A stretch of 64,000 nt of DNA from CAVUDO01 sp963740255 (GTDB lineage: Bacteria > Actinomycetota > Actinomycetes > Mycobacteriales > Cryptosporangiaceae): positions 1,984,001 through 2,048,000 of the forward strand of contig CAVUDO010000002.1 of NCBI GenBank assembly GCA_963740255.1, read 5' to 3'. Shown here one piece after another: positions 16,845 through 26,500 of this stretch (within the stretch, counting starts at the first letter, position 1; every line of letters begins with the position of its first letter). The notes beneath the pieces were generated by a model. It made no database searches. It was given only the letters and a program-made list of their open reading frames with translations, and had not been told where the DNA came from. The position numbers were made by a program, and so were the translations under genes.

Positions 16845-17843
16845 ATGGCTCGGGCGATGACCGGTTCCTGGGTGGTGCGATGGCCGGCAGCCGCGTTCTC
16901 GCGGGCCCGGCACCGGATCGGCTGGCTGGACCATGTGGTCCGGGCAGGGATGCGCTACGACCAGGCCGATGGCGGACGGCTGGCCGCCGCGGTGACCTAC
17001 TACGGCTTCTTCGCCGTGTTCTCCATGGCGCTGCTCGGCTTCGCGCTGCTGGGCTTCGTGCTCGACGACCCGGCGGTGCTGCGTGCGGTGCAGGACTACC
17101 TGTCGGAGAACCTGCCCCGCCTGGACGCGCAGTCGCTGCGGGAAGCCCGCGGCACTGCCGGGCTGGTCGCGTTCCTCGTGCTGCCGGTCGCCGGCCTGTT
17201 CTGGGTGGACTCGCTGCGGTCCTCGATCCGCGCGATCTGGCGACTGGAGGAGTACCCGGGAAACTTCTTCCTCCGCCAGCTCATCGACCTGACCGTGCTG
17301 GCCGGGCTGGGCCTGCTGCTGGCCGCCTCCCTCGCGGCGGCGGTGGGCACCGAGACGCTGCTGGACTGGCTGCTGCTCGACGCCGTTGGCGCCGAGGGTC
17401 CGCCGAGTCGATGGCTACTCGGATCGGCGGAGGTCGCGCTGGGCATCGGGGTGAACACCCTGCTGGCGATCGCCGTCCTGACCGGGTTGCCCCGGCTCCG
17501 AATGGGGCTGCGGCGGGTGCTCGGACCAGCGTTGCTGGTCGCTGTCGGGTTGGAGGTCCTCAAGACCCTCGGTGCCCTCTACGTGCGCGGAACCCAGGCC
17601 AACCCCGCCTACCACGTGGTGGCCGGCGCGGTGGGGCTGCTGGTCTTCCTCAGCGCCCTCAACCAGATCATCCTGTTCGCCGCCGCGCTCACCGCGACGA
17701 GCACAAACGGGCCGGTCGCCGACCTGGCCGCAGGTCTCAACCCTTCCCCCGCACCCCGTACCCCGTCTACCGGCGGCGCCAGCATTCGTCTCGGCTCCAC
17801 CGGGCGCCGGATACCGGTCGGCCGCACCACCGCCAGCGAGTGA
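16845..17843 (+). CDS. YihY/BrkB family inner membrane protein
   Basis: About 332 residues with six predicted membrane helices. The family signature is the segment DGGRLAAAVTYYGFFAVFSMALL near residue 40, followed by the long-loop and helix pattern of YihY (formerly mis-annotated as ribonuclease BN), including IRAIWRLEEYPGNFFLRQLIDL. The C-terminal tail is Pro/Ser-rich. No molecular function is established. The start is uncertain: ATG 16845 is used because GGTGGG lies just before it, while GTG 16797 and ATG 16857 are in frame. It follows the VanW gene closely and may share its transcript. Confidence 0.82.
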   Translation: MARAMTGSWVVRWPAAAFSRARHRIGWLDHVVRAGMRYDQADGGRLAAAVTYYGFFAVFSMALLGFALLGFVLDDPAVLRAVQDYLSENLPRLDAQSLREARGTAGLVAFLVLPVAGLFWVDSLRSSIRAIWRLEEYPGNFFLRQLIDLTVLAGLGLLLAASLAAAVGTETLLDWLLLDAVGAEGPPSRWLLGSAEVALGIGVNTLLAIAVLTGLPRLRMGLRRVLGPALLVAVGLEVLKTLGALYVRGTQANPAYHVVAGAVGLLVFLSALNQIILFAAALTATSTNGPVADLAAGLNPSPAPRTPSTGGASIRLGSTGRRIPVGRTTASE

Positions 17844-18072
17844 CGGCACGCCGGAACGTCGAGCCAGGGTACGGGTCGCGCTCGCCGACGAGATCCCCCC
17901 ACGCCGAACGTCGCAGCCGCGTCAGGTGCTCGACGCAGCCGCGGTGCGGGTGGCGCCGGCGATCAGCGCAGCAATGACGGCGCAGGAAGGTCGCGTACGG
18001 CCCGGGCACAACCTATGTGGACTCTCTGGCTGGGAGTCGCCCGGGCAGCGCACGGGGCTGCCCACGGGCCGC

Positions 18073-18735
18073 TCAGGCCGCGGCTTCGACGGAAAGGCCG
18101 GCGAGGCGCCATTCGAGCATTCCGTCGGTGAGGCGGGCGGCGGGGCGGCCGTGGGCGGCGAGGAGGCGGACGGCTTCGTGGGCCAGGACGCAGTAGGCGC
18201 CGCGGCAGTAGGCCACGACGTCGGTGCCGGCGGGTAGTTCGGCGAGGCGGTCGGGGAGTTCGTCCAGGGGGATGCCGATCGCCCCGGGGATGTGTCCGGC
18301 GGCGTATTCGGCGGCCGGTCGCACGTCGAGCAGAACCGTCCCGCCGGTCCGGATGCGGGCCAGCAGGGTGGCCCGGTCGATCTCGTCGCAGTCGTTGGCC
18401 CCGAGATACGCCGCAGCGGCGGCGGCGACGTCGGGCAGGTGGGCAGCGGCCACGGCGCGCAGGTCGGTGTAGAGCCTGGCCACGTCGGGGCCGGCGAGCC
18501 GGTAGTGGATGCGGGTGCCGTCGCGGCGGGCGGCGAGCAATCCGGCCCGGCGAAGGGTCTGCAGATGCGCCGAGGTCAGCGTGACCGACAGCCCGGCCGT
18601 GCGCGCCAGCGCCTCCACCGGGCGCTCCCCCTGGGCGAGCAGGTCGAGCAGTTCCAGCCGCTTCGGGTTGCCCAGCGCCTTCCCGACGCGGGCGAACTGG
18701 GCGAACAGGTCGTCCTTGCGGTCCTGGGCACCCAT
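18073..18735 (-). CDS. ArsR-type repressor fused to a rhodanese domain
   Basis: A 220-residue regulator. Residues 1-95 are an ArsR/SmtB winged helix (LGNPKRLELLDLLAQGERPV, with recognition helix VTLTSAHLQTLRRAGL and wing ARRDGTRIHYRL). Residues 125-215 form a rhodanese domain with active-site loop YCRGAYC, which bears Cys residues able to carry a persulfide. It is divergent from a metallo-beta-lactamase/rhodanese gene and an MFS gene. ArsR-type persulfide sensors such as BigR and SqrR control the same enzyme type, so this protein probably represses the neighbouring operon and senses persulfide. AGGAGAGG four bases ahead supports the ATG. Confidence 0.88.
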   Translation of the reverse strand: MGAQDRKDDLFAQFARVGKALGNPKRLELLDLLAQGERPVEALARTAGLSVTLTSAHLQTLRRAGLLAARRDGTRIHYRLAGPDVARLYTDLRAVAAAHLPDVAAAAAAYLGANDCDEIDRATLLARIRTGGTVLLDVRPAAEYAAGHIPGAIGIPLDELPDRLAELPAGTDVVAYCRGAYCVLAHEAVRLLAAHGRPAARLTDGMLEWRLAGLSVEAAA

Positions 18736-18824
18736 TTCACCTCTCCTAGCATTCTCCGAGATTCTTTGGATTACTGTAGCTCTGGTTCAGAGTGTCGGTA
18801 GTCACGGACTGTGGGGAGAACCGC
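18736..18824. promoter_or_regulatory. Divergent promoter/operator region of the persulfide cluster
   Basis: The 89 bases between the ArsR-rhodanese gene and the metallo-beta-lactamase gene must contain both promoters. An AT-richer core at 18748-18780 has a short palindrome TCTCCGAGA at 18753-18761 and, on the minus strand, two GAATC/GAATG steps ten bases apart. It overlaps the likely leader of the repressor gene, a sensible place for an operator; the binding site is inferred. Confidence 0.4.
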
Positions 18825-20198
18825 GTGGACGTCACGGTCGCCGGGGTGGAGCTGTCGTTGTTGGTCGACGAGGGACTGGGCAACACCTGCTACCTGCTCG
18901 ATGTCGGGGACGGCCGGGCGCTGGCCCTCGACCCGTCCCGTGACCTGCGGGCCGTGCATGACGCCGCGCGGCGGCGTGGGTTGCGGGTCGCGTGGGCGGC
19001 CGACACGCACCTGCACGCGGACTTCCTCTCCGCCGCCCGCCAGCTGCACGCCGACGAGGGCGCGGAGATCCTGGCGTCCGCGGCGGGAAGGCGGGAGTTC
19101 GGTCATGTCGGCTTGCGCGACGGGGACACCGTGGACCTGGGGGGACTGGCCCTGGAGGCAGTCGCAACACCGGGCCACACCGACGAGCACCTCGCGTTCC
19201 TGCTCCGGGACGGGGACCGACCGGTCGGGGTGTTCACCGGCGGGTCGCTGCTGGTCGGGTCGGCCGCCCGCACCGACCTCGTCGACCCCGACCGCACCGC
19301 AGAGTTGGCGCGGGCCCAGTTCGCATCGGTCAGCCGGCTGCTGGCCCTGCCCGACACCACGGCGGTGTGGCCGACGCACGGTGCCGGGTCGTTCTGCTCG
19401 GCGCCACCCGGTGCCGACCGGACCAGCACGATCGGAACGGAGAGGACCACCAACCCCCTGCTGGCCGGCGGCCTCGACGAGGACGCCTTCGTGGCGCGGC
19501 TGCTGGCCGGGTTGGGTTCGTATCCCACCTACTTCGACCGGCTCGGCGAGGCCAACCGCGTCGGCCCGGCGGTCCTGGACGGGCCGCCCCTCCCTCGCCC
19601 ACTCAGCGCCGCGGCGGTCCGGCGTCTTCTGGCCGACGGCACGGTGGCCGTCGACGTGCGACCGGTGGCGGCGTTCGCCGCGGGGCACATCCCAGGCGCT
19701 GTCTCGATACCCCTGCGAGACCAGTTCGCCACCTGGCTCGGCTGGCTCCTCGACGCCGATACCCCCCTCGTCATCGTCCGCGACCCGCTCCAGGACCCGG
19801 CCGAGGTCGCGTGGCAGGCCGCCAAGATCGGCTACGACGACTGCCTGGGCGAGCTCGACGGCGGCACCACCGCCTGGGTCGCCGCCGGCTACCCGTTGGA
19901 TACCGTCGCCCTCATCGATCCCCACGAGGTGTCACGACCGGTGTTGGACATCCGGCAACGCGCCGAGTACGCCAGCGGGCACCTCCCGGGGGCGGCGCAC
20001 GTCGAACTCGGCGACCTGCGCGCGCGCGCCGCCACGCTGCCCGCCGAGCCGCGGGTGCTGATGTGCGGGCACGGCGAACGGGCCATGACCGCCGCGAGCC
20101 TGCTCCGGCGAGCGGGTCACCGCGATCTCTCGGTGCTCGTGGGCGGCCCCGCCGACTGGGCCGCCGGCACCGGCGGGCAGCTGGAGACCGGCCCGTGA
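18825..20198 (+). CDS. Metallo-beta-lactamase/double rhodanese protein, probable persulfide dioxygenase-sulfurtransferase
   Basis: A 457-residue fusion. The N-terminal 240 residues form a metallo-beta-lactamase domain with DTHLHADFLSAARQL (the metal-binding HxHxD; the next position is Phe where many members have His), TPGHTDEHLAF, FTGGSLLVG and THGAGSFCS. This resembles ETHE1-type persulfide dioxygenases, which oxidise glutathione-like persulfides to sulfite. Two rhodanese domains follow: the first has VIVRDPLQ with no catalytic Cys, the second has LMCGHGERA with one. Start GTG 18825 follows GGGGAG by six bases. It overlaps the MFS gene by four bases. Confidence 0.85.
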   Translation: MDVTVAGVELSLLVDEGLGNTCYLLDVGDGRALALDPSRDLRAVHDAARRRGLRVAWAADTHLHADFLSAARQLHADEGAEILASAAGRREFGHVGLRDGDTVDLGGLALEAVATPGHTDEHLAFLLRDGDRPVGVFTGGSLLVGSAARTDLVDPDRTAELARAQFASVSRLLALPDTTAVWPTHGAGSFCSAPPGADRTSTIGTERTTNPLLAGGLDEDAFVARLLAGLGSYPTYFDRLGEANRVGPAVLDGPPLPRPLSAAAVRRLLADGTVAVDVRPVAAFAAGHIPGAVSIPLRDQFATWLGWLLDADTPLVIVRDPLQDPAEVAWQAAKIGYDDCLGELDGGTTAWVAAGYPLDTVALIDPHEVSRPVLDIRQRAEYASGHLPGAAHVELGDLRARAATLPAEPRVLMCGHGERAMTAASLLRRAGHRDLSVLVGGPADWAAGTGGQLETGP

Positions 20199-21508
20199 GC
20201 GGCACCACCGCCGCCCGGCCCGGTGTCCGGCTCGGGCTGGGGGCCAACGCCGCCCAGTTCACCCTGCTCGTGGCGGTGAACGCCCTGGTCGGAGGGATGC
20301 TCGGCTCCGAGCGCACCGTCCTGCCGATCCTCGCCGACACGGTGTTCGCCGTCCCGGGCCACACCGCCGCGCTGACGTTCATCCTCGCCTTCGGCGCCAC
20401 CAAGGCCGTCACCAACTTCTTCGCCGGCACCCTGTCCGACCGCTACGGCCGCAAACCCGTCCTCGTCGCCGGCTGGCTGATCGCGCTGCCCGTCCCCGCG
20501 ATGCTCATCGTCGCGCCGTCCTGGGGATGGATCATCGCCGCGAACGTCCTTCTCGGCATCAACCAGGGCCTGACCTGGTCCACCACCGTGATCATGAAGA
20601 TCGACCTGGTCGGCCCCAACCGGCGCGGTCTCGCGATGGGCCTGAACGAGGCGGCCGGCTACACCGCGCTGGCCGCCACCGCCCTGGCCACCGGCTGGCT
20701 CGCCGCCTCCTACGGCCTGCGACCCGCCCCCTTCCTGCTGGCCGCGGCCTACCTTGCCCTCGCGCTGGGCCTGTCGGTCTTCTTCGTCCGCGAGACCCGT
20801 GACCACGCCCGCCACGAAGCCGCGCAACACGCCAGCGCCGCGGACGGCTCCGACGCGCCGAGCACGAGGCAGGTGTTCGTCCGCACCAGCGTCACCGAGC
20901 CGGCGCTGTCCGCCGTGTCGCAGGCCGGCCTGGTCAACAACCTCAACGACGGCCTGGCCTGGGGGCTCCTCCCGATCATGTTCGCCGCGCACGGAATGAC
21001 CCTCACCCAGATCGGCATCCTCGCGGCGCTCTACCCCGGCGTGTGGGGCCTCGGGCAGCTCCTCACCGGGCCCGCCTCCGACCGCTACGGCCGCAAGCCC
21101 CTGGTCGTTTCCGGCATGCTGATCCAGGCCGTCGCGCTGGCCGGCTTCGCCCTGCTCGACACCTTCGTCGGCTGGGCGCTGGCCGCCATCGTTCTCGGCG
21201 TCGGCACCGCTCTGGTCTACCCCACCCTCCTCGCCGCGATCGGCGATGTCGCCCATCCCACCTGGCGGGCCCGCTCGGTGGGCGTCTACCGGCTCTGGCG
21301 CGACAGCGGATTCGCCGCTGGCGCGCTCCTTGCCGGGCTCCTCGCCGACCTCTACGACATCCCCACCGCGATCTGGGCCGTCGCCGCCCTCACCGCCGTG
21401 TCCGGCATCGTGGTCGCCGTTCGGATGTACGAAACCCATCCCCCGGCACGTCCTGCCCTGAACGGCCCAGCCGTGCTCACCGCTGCCGAGCGGGAGACCT
21501 CGGTCTAG
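20195..21508 (+). CDS. MFS transporter of the persulfide cluster
   Basis: A 437-residue transporter with 12 predicted helices. Both halves carry the family loop motif DRYGRKP (near residues 83 and 300). The GTG start overlaps the upstream stop as GTGA, so it is translationally coupled to the metallo-beta-lactamase/rhodanese gene. MFS proteins in this position are common in sulfur-stress clusters and may export sulfite or another sulfur product, which is inference. Its stop overlaps the convergent YjbR gene by four bases (TAG sharing bases with the opposite stop). Confidence 0.85.
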   Translation: MSGTTAARPGVRLGLGANAAQFTLLVAVNALVGGMLGSERTVLPILADTVFAVPGHTAALTFILAFGATKAVTNFFAGTLSDRYGRKPVLVAGWLIALPVPAMLIVAPSWGWIIAANVLLGINQGLTWSTTVIMKIDLVGPNRRGLAMGLNEAAGYTALAATALATGWLAASYGLRPAPFLLAAAYLALALGLSVFFVRETRDHARHEAAQHASAADGSDAPSTRQVFVRTSVTEPALSAVSQAGLVNNLNDGLAWGLLPIMFAAHGMTLTQIGILAALYPGVWGLGQLLTGPASDRYGRKPLVVSGMLIQAVALAGFALLDTFVGWALAAIVLGVGTALVYPTLLAAIGDVAHPTWRARSVGVYRLWRDSGFAAGALLAGLLADLYDIPTAIWAVAALTAVSGIVVAVRMYETHPPARPALNGPAVLTAAERETSV

Positions 21509-21921
21509 CCGGGCTCGTCCGCCAGAGGCGGACCGGAACGCTGGAGATAGGTCGCGGCCAGGCGCTTCGGTGCGCGGTCGAGCCAGGCTTCGACCAGTAG
21601 TTCCTCCAACTCCGGCGCCCCGATCTGGTCCAGGCGCGCGAGGACGATGGGGTAGCCGTCGAAGTGGGGCGTGGTGAAGTACCCGCCAGAGCCGCTGGCC
21701 AGCAGCGCCTCCTTCGCGCCGAGGTCGGGAACGCGCGCGGCCGCCACCGGCCCGGTGGGCGCGGCATCGCCCAGCACCGCGAGATCGGCGCGACGCAGCG
21801 GCCGTTCCCAGACGAACAGCCTGTCTCTCACCCGCCACTGGCAGAACCCCTCGCCCGATGCCCGTTCGGACGTCTCGGGCAGGGCCAGCGCGATCCGGCG
21901 CACATCGTCCCAGTCAGCCAC
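21505..21921 (-). CDS. YjbR/MmcQ family DNA-binding-like protein
   Basis: A 138-residue protein of the MmcQ/YjbR fold. It has the family opening VRRIALALPETSERASGEGFCQWRV, then the ERPLRRADLAVLG segment and the C-terminal LEELLVEAWLDRAPKRL helix. The fold resembles a double-stranded DNA-binding domain but no function is known. The start at GTG 21921 gives the usual family N-terminus; GTG 21930 adds three residues. It is convergent with the MFS gene with overlapping stop codons. Confidence 0.82.
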   Translation of the reverse strand: MADWDDVRRIALALPETSERASGEGFCQWRVRDRLFVWERPLRRADLAVLGDAAPTGPVAAARVPDLGAKEALLASGSGGYFTTPHFDGYPIVLARLDQIGAPELEELLVEAWLDRAPKRLAATYLQRSGPPLADEPG

Positions 21922-22018
21922 GTCCGACACGCTAGGCCAGACCACCGACGAAACCCGGGGTCCGGGACGCCTGCACAGACCACCGTGGGTCTTGCGCGAG
22001 ACCGATACCGTCGAAGGC

Positions 22019-22405
22019 ATGACCACCCACGTCGTCGTCCGAACACGTCCCCGATTCCGGGTCCGCACCGCGCTGGTGCCGATGGTCGCCGCCGCCGTGG
22101 TGTCGGCCCTGGCCGCGTACGGCGAGATCGTCGTCGTGGCGCGGGTCTGGGAGGCGACCGATGCGGGGATCCCGGCTGCCAACGGAATCTGGCTGCTGTA
22201 CGTCTGCCTGCCGGTGCTGTGGCTGCTGCAGACGGTGTTGATCGCCGCCGCTGCGCCCCCGCTGGCGCTGCTCACCGACCGGCGGCTCGTCGCCACGGCC
22301 TACATGGCGCTGGCCGCCCTGCTGATCGTGCTGGTCGTGGCGTCCGCCTTCTTCGCCTACAGCCTCCTGCCCCCACCGGGGTATAGCGCGGGGCTCCCGG
22401 CGTAG
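22019..22405 (+). CDS. Small integral membrane protein, unknown function
   Basis: A 128-residue product starting at ATG 22019. It has an Arg-rich N-terminus and three predicted membrane helices: TALVPMVAAAVVSALAAYG, a segment around LLYVCLPVLWLLQTVLIAAAA, and MALAALLIVLVVASAFFAYS. No family is recognised. The codons keep the GC-rich third position of neighbouring genes. It is divergent from YjbR (97 bases apart), and its 3' end overlaps the convergent HTH_42 gene by 49 bases. Confidence 0.6.
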   Translation: MTTHVVVRTRPRFRVRTALVPMVAAAVVSALAAYGEIVVVARVWEATDAGIPAANGIWLLYVCLPVLWLLQTVLIAAAAPPLALLTDRRLVATAYMALAALLIVLVVASAFFAYSLLPPPGYSAGLPA

Positions 22406-23517
22406 TCGACCCGGACGTCGGCCAGGCCGCGCGAGGCGGCGAGCCGCGCCGCCTCCGCCTCGACAGCGCGGCGGGCCGTCGCCGACAGCGCGCCGAACGC
22501 CTGCACGGTGACGTCGAGGCGTCGGGTCGCCGCCTTGGCCCGCCACACGCCGGCCACGTCACCGCCGACCAGCACCGCGCCGGGGTTGCCGATGATCCGC
22601 CACACCGCCTTCTGATGCGCGCGCTCGGGGACGAGCAGGGCGCGGTCGCGGCCCTGGAGGAACGGGTCGGACGGCGGCAGCAGCCGGACGAACGGTGGCG
22701 GAGGCGCCGCGCGCAGGGCGTCGACCTGCTCCTCGGGCAGCCACGCCCGACGCCCGTCGACTCGGACCTCCACCACGTCGGCCGGCCACACCGGACGGAT
22801 CGCGGTCGGTGAGGTGCCCAGGTATCCGGCCACGTCGGCGCGGGTGGCCGGGCCGTGCAGCCGGAGGTACGTCCGCACCACCGCCTCGGTACCCACCGAC
22901 GCGGACGGCACCGGCCAGCGGCCAGGCACCGGAGCGAGCATCGACCGCGCCCCAGCGGGCACCCGTTGAACGCCGGCGGCCACTCCGACCAGCTGGAAGA
23001 TCCCGCCGTACACATGGTGGGACTCGCAGGTCCGGCACCAGTACGAGTACGCCTCCGGCAGGCGTGCGGTGACGCCGGCGCTCACCTCCCCCTTCGGCAG
23101 CGGCTCCGTGACCACCGCACGCATCGCCACGGCCACGGCCACGAACGCGGCGCGGCCCGGGATGCCGGCCGCCCTGAGCGGGGCGCGTTCGGCGCCGAGC
23201 CGGGCCATCGCGTCCGCGTCACCGCCGGGCCAGAGCGCGGTCGCGAGTGCCGGCAGGTCGGCGCGACGGTGCAGGTGCGGCGCCCCGCGAAACGACCAGA
23301 CCACGGCGAACGGGCCGTCCTCGGCGAGCAGGGCCGCGGGCTCGGACATCACCTCGGGCAGCCGGGCGTTGACCGCCAGCACCGCCGAGTTCGCGTTGGT
23401 GTCCTGGACGCCCAGGTCGAGCACGGCCAGGTCCGGCGGCGCGGCCGCCTCGCGGCCAAGGCCGTGCACGGCCATCCGGTAGGCGAGGACGTCGGCGCGA
23501 CCGACCGCGAGTGCCAT
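22357..23517 (-). CDS. Winged-helix DNA-binding protein, HTH_42 / AlkZ-YcaQ family
   Basis: A 386-residue protein of the family that includes the DNA glycosylase AlkZ (YcaQ), which unhooks interstrand crosslinks and excises bulky adducts. It shows an early LDLGVQDTNANSAVLAVNARL segment where AlkZ-like proteins hold their QxQ-type catalytic motif; here the residues read QDT, closer to the non-AlkZ subgroup, so catalysis is uncertain. Tandem winged helices follow (for example HGPATRADVAGYLGTSPTAI) and the conserved end LLPPSDPFLQGRDRALLVP. Its 3' end overlaps the opposite membrane protein gene. Confidence 0.8.
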   Translation of the reverse strand: MALAVGRADVLAYRMAVHGLGREAAAPPDLAVLDLGVQDTNANSAVLAVNARLPEVMSEPAALLAEDGPFAVVWSFRGAPHLHRRADLPALATALWPGGDADAMARLGAERAPLRAAGIPGRAAFVAVAVAMRAVVTEPLPKGEVSAGVTARLPEAYSYWCRTCESHHVYGGIFQLVGVAAGVQRVPAGARSMLAPVPGRWPVPSASVGTEAVVRTYLRLHGPATRADVAGYLGTSPTAIRPVWPADVVEVRVDGRRAWLPEEQVDALRAAPPPPFVRLLPPSDPFLQGRDRALLVPERAHQKAVWRIIGNPGAVLVGGDVAGVWRAKAATRRLDVTVQAFGALSATARRAVEAEAARLAASRGLADVRVDYAGSPALYPGGGRRL

Positions 23518-23599
23518 GCCTCCAGTCTGCGACGCCCCCGGCCGCGGTGCGGACCCGGGTGCGGACCGGATACGGACCGGGGTGCGGCCGGCGGCCGGC

Positions 23600-26500
23600 T
23601 CAGGCAGGACCCGCGAACGTACTGATGATTCCCTTGGAGTCGATCCTGCGGATGCGTCGGTTGCCGAAGTCGGAGAGGTAGAGGTTCCCGGCGGCGTCGA
23701 GCCCGACGGCCACCGGGTAGGTCAGCTCCGCCTCGACCGCCGCGGCCCCGTCACCGCTGAAATCCGCGCCGCCGCTGCCGGCCACCGTCGAGATGACGCC
23801 GGCCGGGGTGACCCGGCGGACCCGGTTGTTGCCCGAGTCCGCGATGTAGAGGTTGCCGGCCCGGTCCACCGCGACGCCCTCCGGTTCGTTCAGCGACGCC
23901 TTCGTCGCCGCACCGTCGTCGCCGGAGAAACCCTTGGCGCCGGAGCCCGCGACCGTGGTGATCCGGCCGGTGGACACGTCGATCTTGCGGACCCGGTGGT
24001 TGAACTTGTCGGCGAGGTAGAGGTCGCCCCGGGCGTCGAACGCGAGGCCGAGGGGCAGGTCGAGGCGGGCGGCGACCGCGGGTCCGTTGTCGCCGGAGAA
24101 GCCGTCCTCGGCGGTCCCGGCCACCGTGGTGATCCGGCCGCCGGGCAGGTCGACCTTGCGGACCCGGGTGTTGAGGGTGTCGGTGAAGTACAGGTCCCCC
24201 GCCTGGTCGAACACCAGGTGCGAGGGCGAGGCCAGCTCGGCCTTGGTGGCAGGCCCGCCGTCGCCGGAGAAGCCCTCCTTGCCGGTCCCGGCCACCGTGG
24301 TGATCCGGCCGTCGCGGTCGACCTTGCGGATGCGGTTGTTGCGGGTGTCGGCGAAGTGGAGCACGCCGTCGCGGTCGACCGCGACCCCTTCCGGGGAGTC
24401 GACCTGGGCCTTCGCTGCCGGACCCTTGTCACCGGAGAAGCCGCTCACGCCCGTGCCCGCCACCGTGGTGATCGTGCCGTCGGGGGACACCCGTCGGATG
24501 CGGTGCTGCTTGTAGTCGGCCAGGTACATCGTGCCCGCCGCGTCGAAGACCACCCCGACGGGGTGGATCTGTGCCTTGGTCGCGGGCCCGTCGTCCCCCG
24601 GAAAATGGGCACCGGAGCCGGCGACCGTGGTGATCGTGCCTTCGGCGTCCACCTTGCGCACCCGGCTGTTGAGACCGTCGGCGACGTAGCGTGCGCCGGT
24701 CGAGTCCACCGCGATCGCCAGCGGCCGGGCCAGCTGCGCCCGCGTCGCCGGGCCGTTGTCTCCCGAGAACCCCCTGACTCCGGTGCCCGCGAAGGTCTGG
24801 ATGATGCCGTCCCGGTCGACCTTGCGGACCCGGTCGCCGTCGCTCTCCACGATGTAGACCCCGCTGATGCGGTCGATCGCGATGGCGGTCGGATAGCTCA
24901 GCCGGGCGTTCCTGGCCGGGCCGTCGTCGCCGGCGGAGCCGGCCTTCCCGGTGCCGGCGAACGTCCTGATCACACCGTTGCTCACCACCCGGATCCGCTG
25001 GTCGGTGTAGTCGGCGATGTAGAGGTCGCCCGCGCCGTCCACGGCCACGCCCAACGGGTCCTTGAGGCTGGCCTTGGTGGCCGGACCGTTGTCGCCGAGG
25101 ACGCCGGCCTTGCCGCCGCCTGCGACGGTGGTGATCACGCCGGCGCGGTCGACCTTCCGGACCCGGTCGTTGCCCTCCTCGGCGACGTAGAGGTTTCCGG
25201 CTGTGTCCAGCGCGACGCCGGCAGGCCCGCTCAGCTGCGCCTCGGTGGCGGGGCCACCGTCGCCGGAGAATCCGCTCGTGTCAGTGCCGGCCACCGTGCT
25301 GATCACGCCGCCCGGAGTCACCTTGCGGACGCGGTGATTGTGGGTGTCGGCGATGTAGACGTTGCCGGCGTCGTCCACGGTCAGGCTCTGTGGGTGGTTC
25401 AGCCGGGCCGTCGTCGCCGGCCCGCCGTCGCCGGAGTCGCCCGGGTGGATCCCGGCGCCGGCGAACAGGGTCAGCGCACCGGACCGGTCGAGCTTGAACA
25501 CCTGGTGCTGGTCGACGGCGGTGAAGTAGACGTTGTCCCGGGAGTCCACGGCCACCGCCTCGACCACCCCTTCGAACCGCGCCGACTGGCCGGCGGACAC
25601 GAACTGGCCGACGCCGTCGGACCGACCGAGGACGTTCACCGTCACCACACCCGCCGCGACGACGACCGCGGCCGTCGCCGCGGCTGCCGCCGTCCGGCGC
25701 CGGGTCCACAGTGTGCGGACACCGGCTTCGGGCGTCGGCTGGTCGGGTGTCATCTCCCCGGGCCGGCGGTCCGGGCTCCGGCCGGCATCGGTTCGGACGG
25801 GAGGGCCGCCAGGCGACCGCGGTCCGACGCCGGTCGGTGCCGGGACGGGCATGTGGCGCGGCCGTTGACGATCCGCGCCACCGCGGGGGGTCGACCAGGA
25901 GTTCGGCGCGGTGGGAGGGCTGACCTGCCGGAGGGCCGCGGCGGCACCGTGCCGGGTGGGGGCGGTGTGCTCCCCGCCGCCGCCGACGGCCACCCGGCGC
26001 AACGCGTCGGCGAGCGCGCCGGCGGTGGGGTAGCGGTGGTCGGGGTCCTTGGCCAGCGCCATGGCGATGACGGCGTCGATCTCCGCCGGAAGATCCGGGC
26101 GCACCGACCCCACCGGATGCGGAGCGTCGAGCAGGTGCGCGGCCAGCACCCCGGACTCACTGCCGCGGACGAACGGGGCGTGGCCGGTCAGGCACTTGTA
26201 GACCACACAGCCCAGCGCGTACACGTCCGTGCGCGCGTCGACCGGGACGCCCCGGACCTGTTCGGGTGCGGCGTAGTGCGGGGTGAGCAGCATCGCGCCG
26301 GTCAGCGTCGCCCCGTCCGGAACCCCGACCTGCTTGGTGATGCCGAAGTCCGACAACCAGCAGTGTTCCCCCGGCGGCCGCTGCTCGATCAGCACGTTGC
26401 GCGGCTTGACGTCCCGGTGCACCAAGCCGGCAGCGTGCGCGGTGTCCAACGCCGCCGCCACCTGACCGATCAGGACGCTGGTCCGGGCCAGGTCCAACGG

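Noticed and set aside
15107..17977. Open frame of about 950 codons in another plus-strand frame through the VanW and YihY genes
   Set aside because: Arg/Pro/Gly-rich translation; the true frames show clear VanW and YihY motifs.
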